DNA from: Phyllostachys edulis
Taxonomy: Eukaryota; Streptophyta; Magnoliopsida; Poales; Poaceae
Direction: 5' to 3'
Length of the DNA stretch: 64,000 nt
Assembly: GCA_036346405.1 (NCBI GenBank)
Contig: CM070553.1
Location: 74,154,976 to 74,218,975, forward strand
The notes under the pieces were generated by a model. The model saw nothing but the letters and a program-made list of their open reading frames with translations. It was not told the origin of the DNA and ran no database searches. The position numbers and the translations under genes were made by a program. Of this stretch, positions 21,861-33,131 are shown piece after piece. Every line of letters starts with the position of its first letter. Position 1 is the stretch's first letter.

Positions 21861-23060
21861 TGAATTGGCGAGATGAAGAAACAAATTGAAGAATTGCGGA
21901 GCAAGGGATATATTCGACCAGTTCATCACCTTGGGGAGCACACAGTATTATTTGTCAAGAAGAAGGACAATAGTATGAGGATGTGTGTGGATTATAGGTC
22001 ACTCAATGAAGTGACAATCAAGAACAAGTACCCGCTACCTAGGATTGATGACTTGTTCGATCAAGCTGAAAGAACAAGTGTATTCTCGAAGATTGATTTG
22101 AGATCTGGCTATCACCAATTGAAGATCAGACCAAAAGATATTCCGAAGACAGTTTTCACCACGGATATGGGTTTGACGAGTTCTGATAATGTCTTTCGGT
22201 TTGATGACGCCTCGCTTATTTCATGAATATGATGAACAAAGTGTTCATGGAATTCTTGGATAAGTTTGTGGTTGTTTTCATCGATGACATCCTCGTCTAT
22301 TCGAAGAATGAAGAAGAACATGAGTACCATCTCAGGTTGATTTTGGGAAAACTCAGAGAGAACCAGCTTTATGCCAAATTCAGCAAGTGCGAATTTTGGC
22401 TAAGTCAAGTGGCATTCCTTGGACATATTGTGTCATCAGCAGGAGTGGCAGTAGATCTAGCCAAAGTCGAAGCAGTAATGGATTGGAAACAACCCAAGTC
22501 TGTCACAGATGTGCGAAGCTTCCTTGGATTGGCCGGGTATTATCGCAGATTCATTGAGGGATTCTCCAAGATAGCAAGACCAATGACTCAACTTCTGAAG
22601 AAGGAGAAGAAATTTGAGTGGACAAGTGCTTGTGAAGAAAGTTTCCAAGAGCTGAAGACGAGACTAGTTTCGGCACCTGTATTAGTCCTACCAGATATTC
22701 ATAAGGATTTTGTCATTTTCTGCGACGCATCTCGTCAGGGACTTGGTTGTGTATTGATGCAAGAGGGCAAAGTCAGTAGCTTATGCATCCGTCGATTGAG
22801 GCCACACGAAGGAATTATCAACTCATGATCTTGAGTTAGCGACAATCGTTCATGCGTTGAAGATCTGGCGGCATTATCTCGCCAGAAACATTGTGAGGTT
22901 TTCACGGATCATAAGAGTTTGAAGTACATCTTTACCCGGTCGACCTTAACCTCCGTCGAGAAGATGGCTGGAATTAATAAAGGATTACGACCTTGGAATT
23001 CATTATCACGGGCAAAGCAAATGTGGTTGCGATGATGCGAAAGCAGAAGGCGTATTGCAA
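21861..23060 (+). pseudogene. Reverse transcriptase and RNase H of element B
   Basis: Two long frames cover the polymerase. At 21,873-22,226 are the fingers (GYIRPV, LFVKKKDNSMRMCVDYR, NKYPLPRIDDL) and motif A (FSKIDLRSGYHQ). At 22,223-22,828 is the catalytic motif FIDD at 22,277-22,288 followed by ILVYSKN, then thumb, connection (FLGLAGYYRRF) and RNase H start (FCDASRQGLG). A frameshift near 22,190-22,225 separates them. The RNase H end (DLELATIVHAL, FTDHKSLKYIF) follows in other frames to about 23,060. Sequence signature is chromovirus-like (Tekay/Del). Confidence 0.9.
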
Positions 23061-24595
23061 TACCATTTTGGTTCGGGAGAATCGGCAGAGTTATATGAAG
23101 AATTGAAGCATCTGAACTTGGAGATTGTTGAACAAGGATGTGTGAATCGTTGGAAGTTCAACCAACACTTGAGTCGATCAAAGAAAAGCAATTAGTAGAT
23201 GAAGACATCAAGGAGATCAAGAAGAATATGAGAAGAGGCAAAGCTTGAGATTCACGAAGATGAGGAAGGAACGATGTGGTTCGGGAACGCATCTGCGTCG
23301 GATCGGCAGGATCTAAAGCGATCGATTGAAGGAAGCCCATGAGTCGCCTTATTCCATTCACCCTGGCAGTACCAAGATGTACCAGGATCTTAAGGAAAGA
23401 TACTGGTGGGTCAGCATGAAGCGGGAAATCGCTGAGTTCGTAGCCCGTTGCGATGTTTGTCAGCGAGTCAAGGCAGAACATCAAAGACCCGCTGGTTTAT
23501 TACAACCGTTACCGATCCCCGAGTGGAAGTGGGAAGAAGTTGGTATGGATTTCATCACGGACTTCCTAGGACTCGGTCCAGATGTGATTCCATCGGGTGA
23601 TAATTGATCGGTTAAGTAGCTCACTTCCTTCGATCAAGACCACCTACCCGAGCGATAAGTTGGCGAAATTGTATATGGCCAAGATGTATGCATGCATGGA
23701 GTACCCAAGAAGATCGTGTCCGACATGAGGATCACATTTACGTCAAGATTTTGGCGAGTCGCATGAAGCTTTGGGAACCAGACTCAACTTCAAGATCTTG
23801 CATATCATCCGCAGACGGATGGCGGACGAACGAGTCAAGCAGATTCTCGAAGACATGCTTCGAGCTGCGCTTGGATTACGGAAAAAGTTGGGACAAGAAT
23901 TTGCCCTATGCAGAATTCTCGTACAACAATAGCTACCAAGCCAGTCTTCAGATGTCCCCATTTGAGGCTTTGTATGGCAGAAAATGCAGGACTCCGCTTC
24001 TTTGGGATGAAGTAGGAGAGCATCAGTTCTTTGGACCGGAGTTGATCAAAGAAGCTGAAAGCAAGGTTAAAACAATAAGAGAACATCTAAAAGTAGCTCA
24101 AACCCGACAGAAGAGTTATGCTGATAATCGTCGGCGAGAGTTGACCTTTGCAGAAGGAGATTTTGTCTATCTTCGAGTTACTCCACTCGAGGAGTAAGAA
24201 GGTTCGAACCAAGGAAAACTTCGCACCAGATTTGTGGGACCTTACAAGATTTTGGCAAGAAGAGGTGAAGTCGCATATCAACTTGAGTTACCAGCATCTC
24301 TGTCAGCTGTACACAATGTCTTCCATGTTTCACAGTTAAAGAAGTGCCTTCGAGTGCCTGAGGATCAGACCCCTCTAGAAAGCATTGATCTTCAAGAGGA
24401 CCTCACTTATGTGGAGCAACGATCAAGATTACGGATGTCGCAGAGGCGTCACACGGAACAAGATCATCCGTTCATACAAAGTTCGATTGGAGTCACCACG
24501 GGAAAGTGAAGCCACTTGGGAGCGAGAGGAAGATATTAAGGCAGGATATCCCCATCTCCTTCTTTGGACATGTCTCGAATCTCGGGTCGAGATTC
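23061..24595 (+). pseudogene. Integrase and chromodomain-like tail of element B
   Basis: Frame 23,326-23,607 carries the HHCC zinc domain (EAHESPYSIHPG, CDVCQRVKAEHQRP) and the first catalytic Asp (GMDFIT). The core is broken by indels around 23,600-23,850. Frame 23,688-24,197 shows FAEFSYNN-like LPYAEFSYNNSYQ, FEALYGRKCRTPL and SYADNRRREL. Frame 24,234-24,509 gives the GPY-type module (GPYKILARRGEVAYQLELP, NVFHVSQLKKCLRV). The tail at about 24,440-24,560 shows a chromodomain signature (IIRSYKVRLE, SEATWEREEDIKAGYPHL), which in chromoviruses targets integration to heterochromatin. Confidence 0.9.
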
Positions 24596-24610
24596 CCTTA
24601 AGGGGAGGTT
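24596..24610 (+). other. Polypurine tract of element B
   Basis: CCTTAAGGGGAGGTT directly before the right LTR. The G/A-rich AAGGGGAGG is the expected primer for plus-strand synthesis. Confidence 0.8.
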
Positions 24611-27600
24611 TGTAACACCCAAAATTTCAAATTTTATTTAAGTTGAAAATTTATTTGAATTTGTGAATTTTCGCAATTTAAAAACTATTCTTCAAATTGT
24701 TGAAAGCTAAAAGAAATTCTAATTCAAAATCTATTATCAACTTTAAGTTAGAGTTATTTTATCTCGAGTCGGAAGAATTCTAGAATCATCCGAGAAATTT
24801 TTCTAGAATTTTTAGGATTTATTTACTAATTTTTAAAGCCTATTTGAATTAACTTTGAATATTTAAAATAGGAAATTAGTTTAAAATACCTAAATGCCTT
24901 TGGGCCAAATTCAAACTGTCGGCCCACTTCCTCCCATTTCGCCCACCCGAGCCAAGCCCACCGCCTCCTCTGTCCTTTTCACCTCTCGCCCCACCCGCCA
25001 AGATGGCGCCTCCTCGCTTCCGCTGGCCCGCCCGGTCATCTCTTCCAGGCCTTTCTTCCTCGCAGGAGGCCTTTTTCGCCGCCATTGGAGCCTGGCGGGA
25101 GCTTGAACCACCTCTAATCGCCCGATCTTGGCGCGTGCGTCTTGAACCGCCTGCAGGCCGCCCCCCCCTCTCCCCCTCTTCTCCAGCGCCGCCAATCGAC
25201 GCCGCAGCCGCCGCCGCCACGGTCTTCGCACGAACTTCTTTTCCTGCCCGGCCCTATAAATGGGAGCCCGGGCGCAATCGTTCACCCCGCCACCGCCACT
25301 CACCCTCCTCTCTGCTCCTCATCTCTTGAATTTGGAGTTTACACGGCCACATGGCGCCTTCTTCTCGATTCGGTGCCAGCACGCCTCCACCGCCGCCGCT
25401 TGTACCCTCGGCACCGCCTCATCCTCGCCGTCCCCGTGCGCATCTTCCCCAGCCCGGAGAGCCACCGCAGCCCGTCGCCGCCGTAGGACCCCTTTTCGCC
25501 GCCGCAAGTCTTCCTCGCCGCCGGCCTTTCACCGTCGATCTTTCGCCAAGCAGGTAAGCACTGAGATCGCCTCGTCGCCCTCATGCTATTGGTATCACCC
25601 GCCGCCCTCGCCGGAGCCCCTATCGCCGATGAGCGTGAGCGAGCCGCCCGTGTCGAGATGGCGTGGCGCGCCACGCATATCGCCATGTCATCGCCACGTA
25701 AGCGCCACGTCCTCAATCCCGCACGCGTGGTGCCGACGTGGCGACCACGTCACACCCGCATCACCACCCCTCTAGCCAAAGGCTCTGTGGACTTGGTCCA
25801 TGTGAGCCGTGTCTCTGACACAAGGGGCCCGCACGTCAGAATTTATTTAATTTCTTTTAAATCCCGGAAATTCTTTGCTGATGTCACCATGCGCAATAAT
25901 TAGAGTTTCCTTTAGAAAAATAATTAGGAAAATTGATTTAAATCACAGATTTAGGATTTAATTTGTAAAATTCATAACTTTTGCATTCTAATTCCAAATT
26001 AGGTGATTCCAATTTCTAAAATTTGATAAAATTAATACCTAGCTAAATAAAATATAAAAATTTGAATTGGAATAGGTTTAAACTGTCTGTATGAATTTGA
26101 AATAATTTAAACCACTAATTTAGGAATTTAACTTGTAAAATTCATATCTTACGAACCATAATTCCAAATTAGGCGATTCAAATTGCTAAAATCTTAGAAA
26201 ATTATTATCCAACTAAATAAAATATGATTATTCAATATGGAGTTCAGTTTAGTTCTGTTTTAGAATTTAGAAATCCATTTAAATTTCAAATTTAAATTAA
26301 AATGTGTAAAATTCATATCATCGATTTCCAACTCCAAATTTTGTGAAATTAAGTTTCTAAAATTTTATAAAAAGATTATCTAGCTTAATAATTAAAATTA
26401 GTTTATATGGAATTAGTTTAAATTGCCTTTTTAAGTTAGACTTTGTAAATTGCAAATTTAGGATTTAAACTCGTAAAATTCATATCTTTTAATTCCTAAT
26501 TCCAATCTGAATGTTTCAAACTTATAAGGTCTTATAAGATTATTATCTAGTTAAATAAAATATAATTATTTTATTTGGAGTTAGTTTGAACTGTCGTCTT
26601 GTATTTATTTGAATTTCAATTGATTGTCGTATTTTCACGTTTAGATTACGACGATTCCGGGGAATTTGATTCTTCCGAAGAATTAGAATTTCAAGACTTC
26701 AGCGAAGGCAAGTTATACTTTGATCATCTTGCACCCACTATTTTAAAGTTATTTAAATTCAGTTTTCAAATTACTAAGTGCATGCATACTTTTATTCAAG
26801 TATTTTAAATTCTGTTTAAATGATTAGATATTCCAATTGTCCTTGTATGGCCAATATTGAATATTGAAATGTCATCCCTTGTCCCCATAGATAAAATGTT
26901 TGGAAATACTTAGCAAATACTTAGACCATGATTTGATTTTGGGGAGGATTTAGCCAAATCTTTACAAACTTGTGTTAACTTGAACCTATGGTATTGTCTT
27001 ACCATAGATTTGTTGAAAAGGTGGTTTTACTAAATAAAATAAAGATGGTTTGGACTTGGGTGTAACGGATGAAAGGTGGGTGCGAGTTTATGCGGGTTTA
27101 ATCTGGTTAGGATTAAAGCCCGTGGTTTAATTGAAAGACGCCTAAGTCGATTAAGGACCGCCTTTGGCGTTCCTTTGCTATGCCAAAGCGTACCACCACA
27201 TGTCTGTATGGGAAGGACTGGCTTAATAATTTGGGACACCTCATAGATATTAGTGCCATATTGTATGAGTGGGTGTTGGTTAGATAGTAGTCCCACATGG
27301 CGCAAGAGGGGCTCCGGAGGATGGCTAGTCAATGGAAGCGAAACCTTAGCGGGCATGAGTACTTTGAGGTAGATCATTATAATGACCTTGTGATATTTGC
27401 TCTGTCACACGCCTTAGGAAGCGTGGATTGGCCGACACAAAGGGTATAATATCTCGTGTGGGTAAAGCTGTACAAACTCTGCAGAGTAGAAAACTATTGA
27501 ATAGCGGCGTCATGATCATGGACATGCTAGCAAAGCCACTTTGAGTTAGACTTGTTTTGGTTTTAAAATGGTTTCAACAGATGTTTTCGAGGATGGTTAG

Positions 27601-28162
27601 TCTGTGGGAAAATTAGGCGGTTAGCCATTGTGATTGGAGGATATCCATCACCTTTCTTGGAGGTTATCCATATTATTCAATTGTCATTTAAATTTTGATT
27701 TTAAATCTTGTATGAAAATGGCCTTGCAATCTATTATGATTATTTAAATTGAAAGCTAGCGCTTTCACATAAAATAACCACGCCAATGTCCTTTGTCTAC
27801 TTTATGCATGCATTACAAATTCCATATTGGGTGTAACTTGCGAGCACGGTAGTTGTGCTCATGCTTGCTTTATGCAACAAAATTTCAGAGAAGACTACTA
27901 TCGGGGCGGTGAGGACACCGATGCCTAAACTCGCCCCAGGGCGATTACTGTGGCGGATCGTTCGCTTACTACTATCTTTTTATTTCCGCTGTGTTATTTA
28001 CTTCTTTATTTGGCTTCATGCCCAATTGTATCGAACTCTGATTTACTATTAATGAAATGCGAGATTTGGTTATGTTATCATTTTTGTAACTGTGTACACC
28101 GGAAATCCTGGACTGGTGTATGAACACAGAGGGTTCGGGATCTTTCGTTCCCGGGTCCGACA
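24611..28162 (+). repeat. 3' LTR of element B
   Basis: 3552 bp, TGTAACACCC...GGGTCCGACA, collinear with 15,701-19,270, including the TATA box at 25,255, the splice donor at 25,554 and the 170-bp repeats at about 25,969-26,610. Pro/Arg-rich open frames around 24,890-25,900 exist on both strands and are not supported as genes. Confidence 0.95.
25255..25261 (+). promoter_or_regulatory. TATA box of the B 3' LTR
   Basis: GCCCTATAAATGGGAGCC, equivalent to 16,367. In a 3' LTR it could drive transcription out of the element into element C. Confidence 0.6.
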
Positions 28163-28167
28163 TAAGA
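28163..28167. other. Target site duplication, right copy (TAAGA), of element B
   Basis: Matches 15,696-15,700. Confidence 0.93.
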
Positions 28168-29257
28168 CTTCGCTTACGTAATAGACTGGTCGTTGGATAT
28201 TATTCCTTTCTACAACGACACCGCTAAGCATGCGTGGTGTTCTTTGCCGCCACGTAAATTAGCAATGTTTCTCCCGATCTCGGAAAAACTAAGACCGGGT
28301 ACTCGTAAGGTACTTTTTGAGTTCCTCAAAGGCATCGCTTGCCTCTTTAGTCCACTCGAAACTCCCATGTTTCCAAGAAGTTTAAAGAAAGGTAATCCTT
28401 TTTCCCTAATCTTGCTATGAAGCGGCTTACTTATTTGCCATACTGACCCGATTAGTTTTGGACTTCCTTCTTCGTGGTGGAGGGCGATCAGTCGATGGCC
28501 GCAATTTTTCTTTGGATTAGCTTCAATACCTCTAGCGAAACTAGGAAACCAAGCGCTTTTCCAGTGAAACTCGAACACACACTTTTAGGATTTAACTTGA
28601 GGTTATGTCTTCTCAAGTTGTTAAAGGTTTCTTATAAGTCAAGAATGTGGTCGCATGGCGTTGGTGGTCTTTACGACGGATCGTCAACATAAGCTTCTAG
28701 ATTCCAACCGATTTGTGGACTAAAAGTTTTTGCATCAACCTTTGAAAAGTTGCACCAAGATTTTTGAGACCAAATGGCATCTTAATATAACAAGAAGTAC
28801 CATATGGGGTGATGAAGGAAGTTTCTCCTCATCTTCTTTACACATACTAATCTGGTGGTACCACGAATACGCATCTAAAAAACTTAGTAACTCGCACCTA
28901 AGTAGAGTCTACTAGTTGATCAATGCGGGGAAGGGGAAAGTCGATCCCGGACAAGCTTTATTAAGATCGTAAAGTCGATACACATTCGCCATTTCCCATT
29001 ATTTTTCCTAACCATTACAGGATTAGCAAGCCTTTGTGGGTGGTTGACTTCACGAATAAATCCTGCTCGAGAAGCTTGTCAATCTCCGATTGGATTGCTT
29101 CCTTCCGATCGGGTGCAAAGCGTCGTAGTTTCGCTTGATCGGTTTTTATCGGCCGAGAGCAAGCACGTGCTCGATCACCTCCGGGGACTCTGCATATCGG
29201 ACGCTTGCCAAGCAAACACGTCTTGATTTGCTCGGAGGAAGGAGACGGCGACTCTTC
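28168..29257 (-). pseudogene. Reverse transcriptase of element C
   Basis: Minus-strand polymerase. At 29,150-29,090 the N-terminal RT motif RPDRKEAIQSEIDKLLE is readable. The palm lies at about 28,950-28,620 in broken frames; no intact YVDD/FIDD could be read. At 28,578-28,400 the thumb/connection shows FARGIEANPKK, KLIGSVW and REKGLPFFKLL, typical of Tat elements. It is interrupted at 28,168 by element B; RNase H continues at 15,695. Frequent small indels. Confidence 0.85.
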
Positions 29258-30093
29258 CTATTTAGGGTCGAGTCTTGCCCCGACCGTAATCTTGCAGCGG
29301 TTGGATCTGGTTGTCTGACCCATGTGACGACTTGACGCCGTCAGAGAAGCGCTTTTGTCGAGTAGTACCTCCTTGGTCTGGTCGGATGGTTTGGGCGTCA
29401 TCTTTGGCTTCGAGTGCTTGACCTGCATGGGAGACGGATTAACCTCTCTGGTCGGAAGTTCATCAACCAATGCAAAGGATTTCCGATCGCATACGTAAGC
29501 CATTTTCGATCTCCTCGGTGTGATGACTCCTTCGCCCCGCATTTTCAAACTTTGATAACCGTAATGCGTGGCTATCAAGAATTTTGCTAATGCTGGTCGA
29601 CCGAGGATTCCGTTGTATGCGGATTCGAAGTTTACTACATCAAACGGGATCTTCTCTGTTCGAAAATTGTCAGGTTTTCCAAACGTCACCAGAAGGAAAC
29701 TTGTCCTATCGGTTTAGCGGTAGAACCGGAACTATGCCATGAAAAGCATATTTCATGTGTTTCACCTTTGACATGGGGACTGCATTTCTTCTAAAGCTCC
29801 TACAAATAATATATTCAAGGAACTACCCCATCCACTAAGACCCGATTAACCCGACAATTATTAATAGTTGGTTCAACGGCGATGGGGAACCTACCGGTCG
29901 AGTCGATGGGATGGTGCGATCGTCTTTTTGTGAAGGAAATTGCGGTGTCCGACCACTTCGAGTGCTTGATTACAGTTGGAGATTCGACGAGGTTGACCTC
30001 CCGCTCCATGGCCTTCAGATGACGTCTGGACTCGTATGAAGAAGATCCTCCAAAAATCATGTTGATTGTGTGTTGGGGATCCTGGTACTCCAT
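29258..30093 (-). pseudogene. Protease region of element C
   Basis: Two minus-strand frames. 30,093-29,815 carries NMIFGGSSSYESRR, VIKHSKWSDTAISF, STGRFPIAVEPTINNCRVNR and VLVDG, the block that leads into the active site; the Asp of VLVDG is the likely catalytic residue. 29,689-29,258 starts after a shift with FDVVNFESAYNGILGRPALA, the conserved second half of Tat proteases, followed by a linker to RT. Identified by these blocks, not by a full DTG triad. Confidence 0.82.
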
Positions 30094-31998
30094 CTCCTCG
30101 TCGCCATCCTTGTCCTTTTTGGAGCTCGTTTCTCCATGTTCCTGTATTGCCGAAATGGTCCTTTACTGCGTAATAATCCTCCGCTTTCTTACGCCAGACA
30201 CGGACAGTCGCAGATCATGCCCTCGTCTTTGGTGAAGTGGACACCACTTCTTATTAAATGCAGAATCCTTCGGTCGGAACTTTTGCTTTGCTTCGACCGG
30301 CATAGTCCTTCTTGCCCTTCCCGATCTTATGCGAACGGCGAGGACTTCTTTGTCGTCGGGTCTGCGGTTCTTTTTCTTCTTGAGAGACTTCTTGTTCTTT
30401 TTCTCTGTTTGTCCGCACTGGCCGGGGAATCTTGTCTTTCGATCGATGGCTTCACACCACTCGATTGCTTCACTAGCGATGGCATATTTGTCCGCCATAT
30501 CAAAAAGCTCAACGGTTGTTCTTGGAGGGTTCATTGCTATGTCCTCCGTAAACCACCGATTCCTTAGACTGTTTTAAAAGCTTTGAATAACAGAGGACTC
30601 TGCGACTTGGGTATAGAGTTACGAACTGGTGAACCTCTTGATATATTGACGTAAAGTCTCATCGATCCTCGCCGGATTACGTGGAGATCGTCCTCCTTCC
30701 TGTAGGCGGTCGACGCACTCGAAGTTGGCAATCAGAAGATCACAAAGTTGTTCCCATGTATATATGGATCCGACCGGTAAGTTTAACAACCACGACCGGG
30801 CAGACCCTTCGAGCACGGTGGGTAAATAGTTGGCCATTACATTCTCATCGCCACCAGCAGCCCTGATAGCGGTGGTATATATTTGGAGAAATTCCAATGG
30901 GTTTTGAGTTCCATTGAATTTGTCCAAGTTGGCCGGTCGGAACCGGCTAGGCCAACGCACAGCTTGGAGCCCAGCAGAGAAGGCTCGACAACCTGTGATT
31001 GATTCATGGCGTCTTCTCAGGAAGGTGCGGATTATGTCGGTCGGAGACCGATCCCTAAGATTGAACGCTGGAACTCCGGTAGCCGATCCGGTCGTGGACA
31101 TTGATATGATGTCCACGATCACCACTAATTCAAACGATGTCGGAGATCGTTAGGTCCTAGTGGTGGTTCTTCTCGACGCAGATGGGGAGTATCCTCTTGA
31201 AATAGCCTTCTCCCTCGTGACTCCTTGGTCGGAATCGCCGAGGAGGTCTTGTATCGATCGCTCTCTGGTATGACCATCTGTCCCCCACCGAGGAGGAGCG
31301 TTGGGGACGAAGTCCTAGTCGACTTCTGAACCCCTCTGTTCTCGACACGCTTGCGTTATTTGCATGGTGCATTGGAGAATTTTGATACCGACCTACGAGT
31401 TGTACAAAACTAGGCGTTCTGCTAGAGCAGATCGGAATTATTTAACATGTTTTGAATACGCCGCAAGTTTTAGATGCGCTATCGAAGGTCTCGTGGTTCA
31501 TCTTGGTCGTAGGTGTACGCCGTCTCGAACCTTCCCCGACCTTCGGATTTGTTGATCGGTCGGTCACCACGGGTGGGGCGGTGCGAGCGAGTTAAGCGAT
31601 TGGCGTCGATTAGTTCCGTTGCCTCCGGAAGTTGGTGCTTGCGGCCGGATCATCTCTAACAACACGTGATGGTGTGGTAGAGAGTGTAGGACGTCGCAGG
31701 CATCTTGATCTTCATCTCCAATCGCGTTGACCTCGTGCTTCGGCAAAGATTGATTTTCCGATGAGCTTCCATCGTAACTAATGGAGAGCTTGTCGCTTAT
31801 ACGCGAAATTTTCCACGATGGAGATCGGTCGGAGATGAGCACTTCTCGAGGTCTTCTCACTGATCCGATGAACCGCCGATCGAGCGTCGAGTGTGATCAT
31901 CCCCACATGGCCTACGACCGATGGAGGTTTTATCGACACCGCTACCGGTGACGGTTGACTCTGGAATTGCGAAGCGAAGGAGAGTATCTTTCAGCCAT
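30094..31998 (-). pseudogene. gag of element C
   Basis: Minus-strand gag. The suggested start is ATG at 31,998 (MAERYSPSLRNS), then Ser-rich and acidic stretches in shifted frames. The capsid core is in frame 31,125-30,619: FRPANLDKFNGTQNPLEFLQ, VMANYLPTVLEGSARSWLLN, SIYTWEQLCDLLIANFE and LRQYIKRFTSS. This is the standard plant retrotransposon gag domain. The downstream part (30,534-30,163: MADKYAIASEAIEW, then a Lys/Arg-rich run) represents the nucleocapsid end. Only small shifts separate the pieces. Confidence 0.88.
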
Positions 31999-32384
31999 GA
32001 TTTCATCAATGGTATATAGTTTTCGGGTGATGAGGTGAAACTTCTTCACTGTTTAGCCGGCCGAAAAGGCCGGGCTTGAGAGATCCTCGGCATTCGAACT
32101 GGTCGGAACGGCGGTTCTCTGGTTGCGCCACCGTAGTGGCGGCGCATCTTCATCCATCCGTCGACCTCGCTAACGTCGGCGACGCGAGCCGGCGGAGGAG
32201 GATGAGGAGGATGACTGCCATTTTCTTCCATGGCGCGGATACATCCTTCCATGTCGAGGTTGGCGTAGTCCGCCAATCGAACGATTTTCCTCATCCCAAA
32301 CTCGGGCATAGTTGCATGAGCGATTGCGAGTTTTTGGGCGAGGATTTTCTTGAGCGAAAAAAAATTTCTTCAGAAACTTCGCCT
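31999..32384 (-). other. Leader of element C
   Basis: Between primer site and gag on the minus strand. The open frame at 32,309-32,046 is Pro/Arg-rich and has no recognised domain. Treated as leader. Confidence 0.45.
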
Positions 32385-32385
32385 T

Positions 32386-32407
32386 CTTCCCCACGGACGG
32401 CGCCCGG
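32386..32407 (-). other. Primer binding site of element C
   Basis: On the minus strand, next to the 5' LTR end, the sequence reads GGGCGCCGTCCGTGGGGAAG. This closely fits the tRNA-Arg type primer site known from RIRE2-like elements. Confidence 0.75.
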
Positions 32408-32408
32408 T

Positions 32409-33131
32409 TGTCGACGATCGAATCGCCGATCTTACGAAAATAAGCGAGGAAAATGGCGTGGAATATCCCGGAATGGAATGGGGTCGCTCTTTATTGATAT
32501 GAACTGGATTTACAAGATGTGGCTAAGTACTACCTGAATTACCTTGAATGGAGGAATGCTTAGCCGACAATCGACTTAGAATATGAGTCTAAGGCTGATT
32601 ATCTAGCTTCTAATTCCACCGCTTAGGCTTCTGTGCATATCTTTGCCTTGGCCTTGTTTTGTGTGTCGCCTATCGTCTCCCTTCTTGTCCCTGTTGTTGT
32701 CTCTTGTGCTTCACCTTTAAATAACTTCCGAAGAGGTGGCAGTTACTCCTGGAGAAGACGTCCCTGGTGAAGCGTTACGACTGGTCGGAACGGTAGAGAA
32801 GTTAGCAATGTGCTAACTTCCTTGCGGTTGCTTGTGAAAAGCTTAACCGTAGGGTGGTTAATAGTCAGTGTCTCAGGGTTGTACCATCGCATGGTTTGGA
32901 ACGTATAACACGTGTTCCATTCATCATACGATAAGAAATACCGATTCGATAATTTTCTGGCGGTTATACGGTGGGATTAGGCACAAAGCCTCATCCCACC
33001 GTGGTACCCATTAAGTAACCTTGGAATACTAACGACCTGTGGAGGCCGTCGATCTTAGGGGTTACGACCATGAAGACGTATGGTCTTTTATTATATATTA
33101 AAATAATACATAGATGTTTTAATCCTCGTCG
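32409..33131 (-). repeat. 5' LTR of element C
   Basis: 723 bp, pairs with 8676-9388. On the + strand it starts TGTCGACG; the last base appears as G instead of A (CTCGTCG), next to the disturbed target duplication. Confidence 0.92.

Larger units (their letters stand above)
15701..28162 (+). mobile_element. Element B: full-length chromovirus (Tekay/Del-like gypsy), nested in element C
   Basis: 12.46 kb with two 3.55-kb LTRs, intact TAAGA duplications, primer site, extra ORF, gag, protease, RT-RNase H, integrase, chromodomain-like tail and polypurine tract in order. It is the innermost and so the youngest layer of the A > C > B nest. The LTRs are almost identical except at CNG sites. Pol has apparent stops and frameshifts, so autonomy cannot be judged until the sequence is verified. 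Confidence 0.95.
8676..33131 (-). mobile_element. Element C: Tat/Retand-lineage (RIRE2-like) gypsy retrotransposon, containing element B
   Basis: Two LTRs (8676-9388 and 32,409-33,131) in minus orientation bound a gag-pol read on the minus strand. Removing the nested element B leaves about 12 kb, of which about 10.5 kb is internal. Gene order from right to left: primer site, gag, protease, RT, [B], RNase H, integrase, then a long 3' region with an antisense gene on the + strand. The left target is GTTGC; the right flank reads ATTCGC after a CAG-to-CGA type change, consistent with the same duplication misread. It is inserted in RNase H of element A. Confidence 0.9.

Noticed and set aside
24876..25903. 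Arg/Gly- and Pro-rich open frames on both strands
   Set aside because: GC-rich leader of the B right LTR; the same frames recur at 16,211-16,984 only because the LTR is duplicated, with shifts between the copies.
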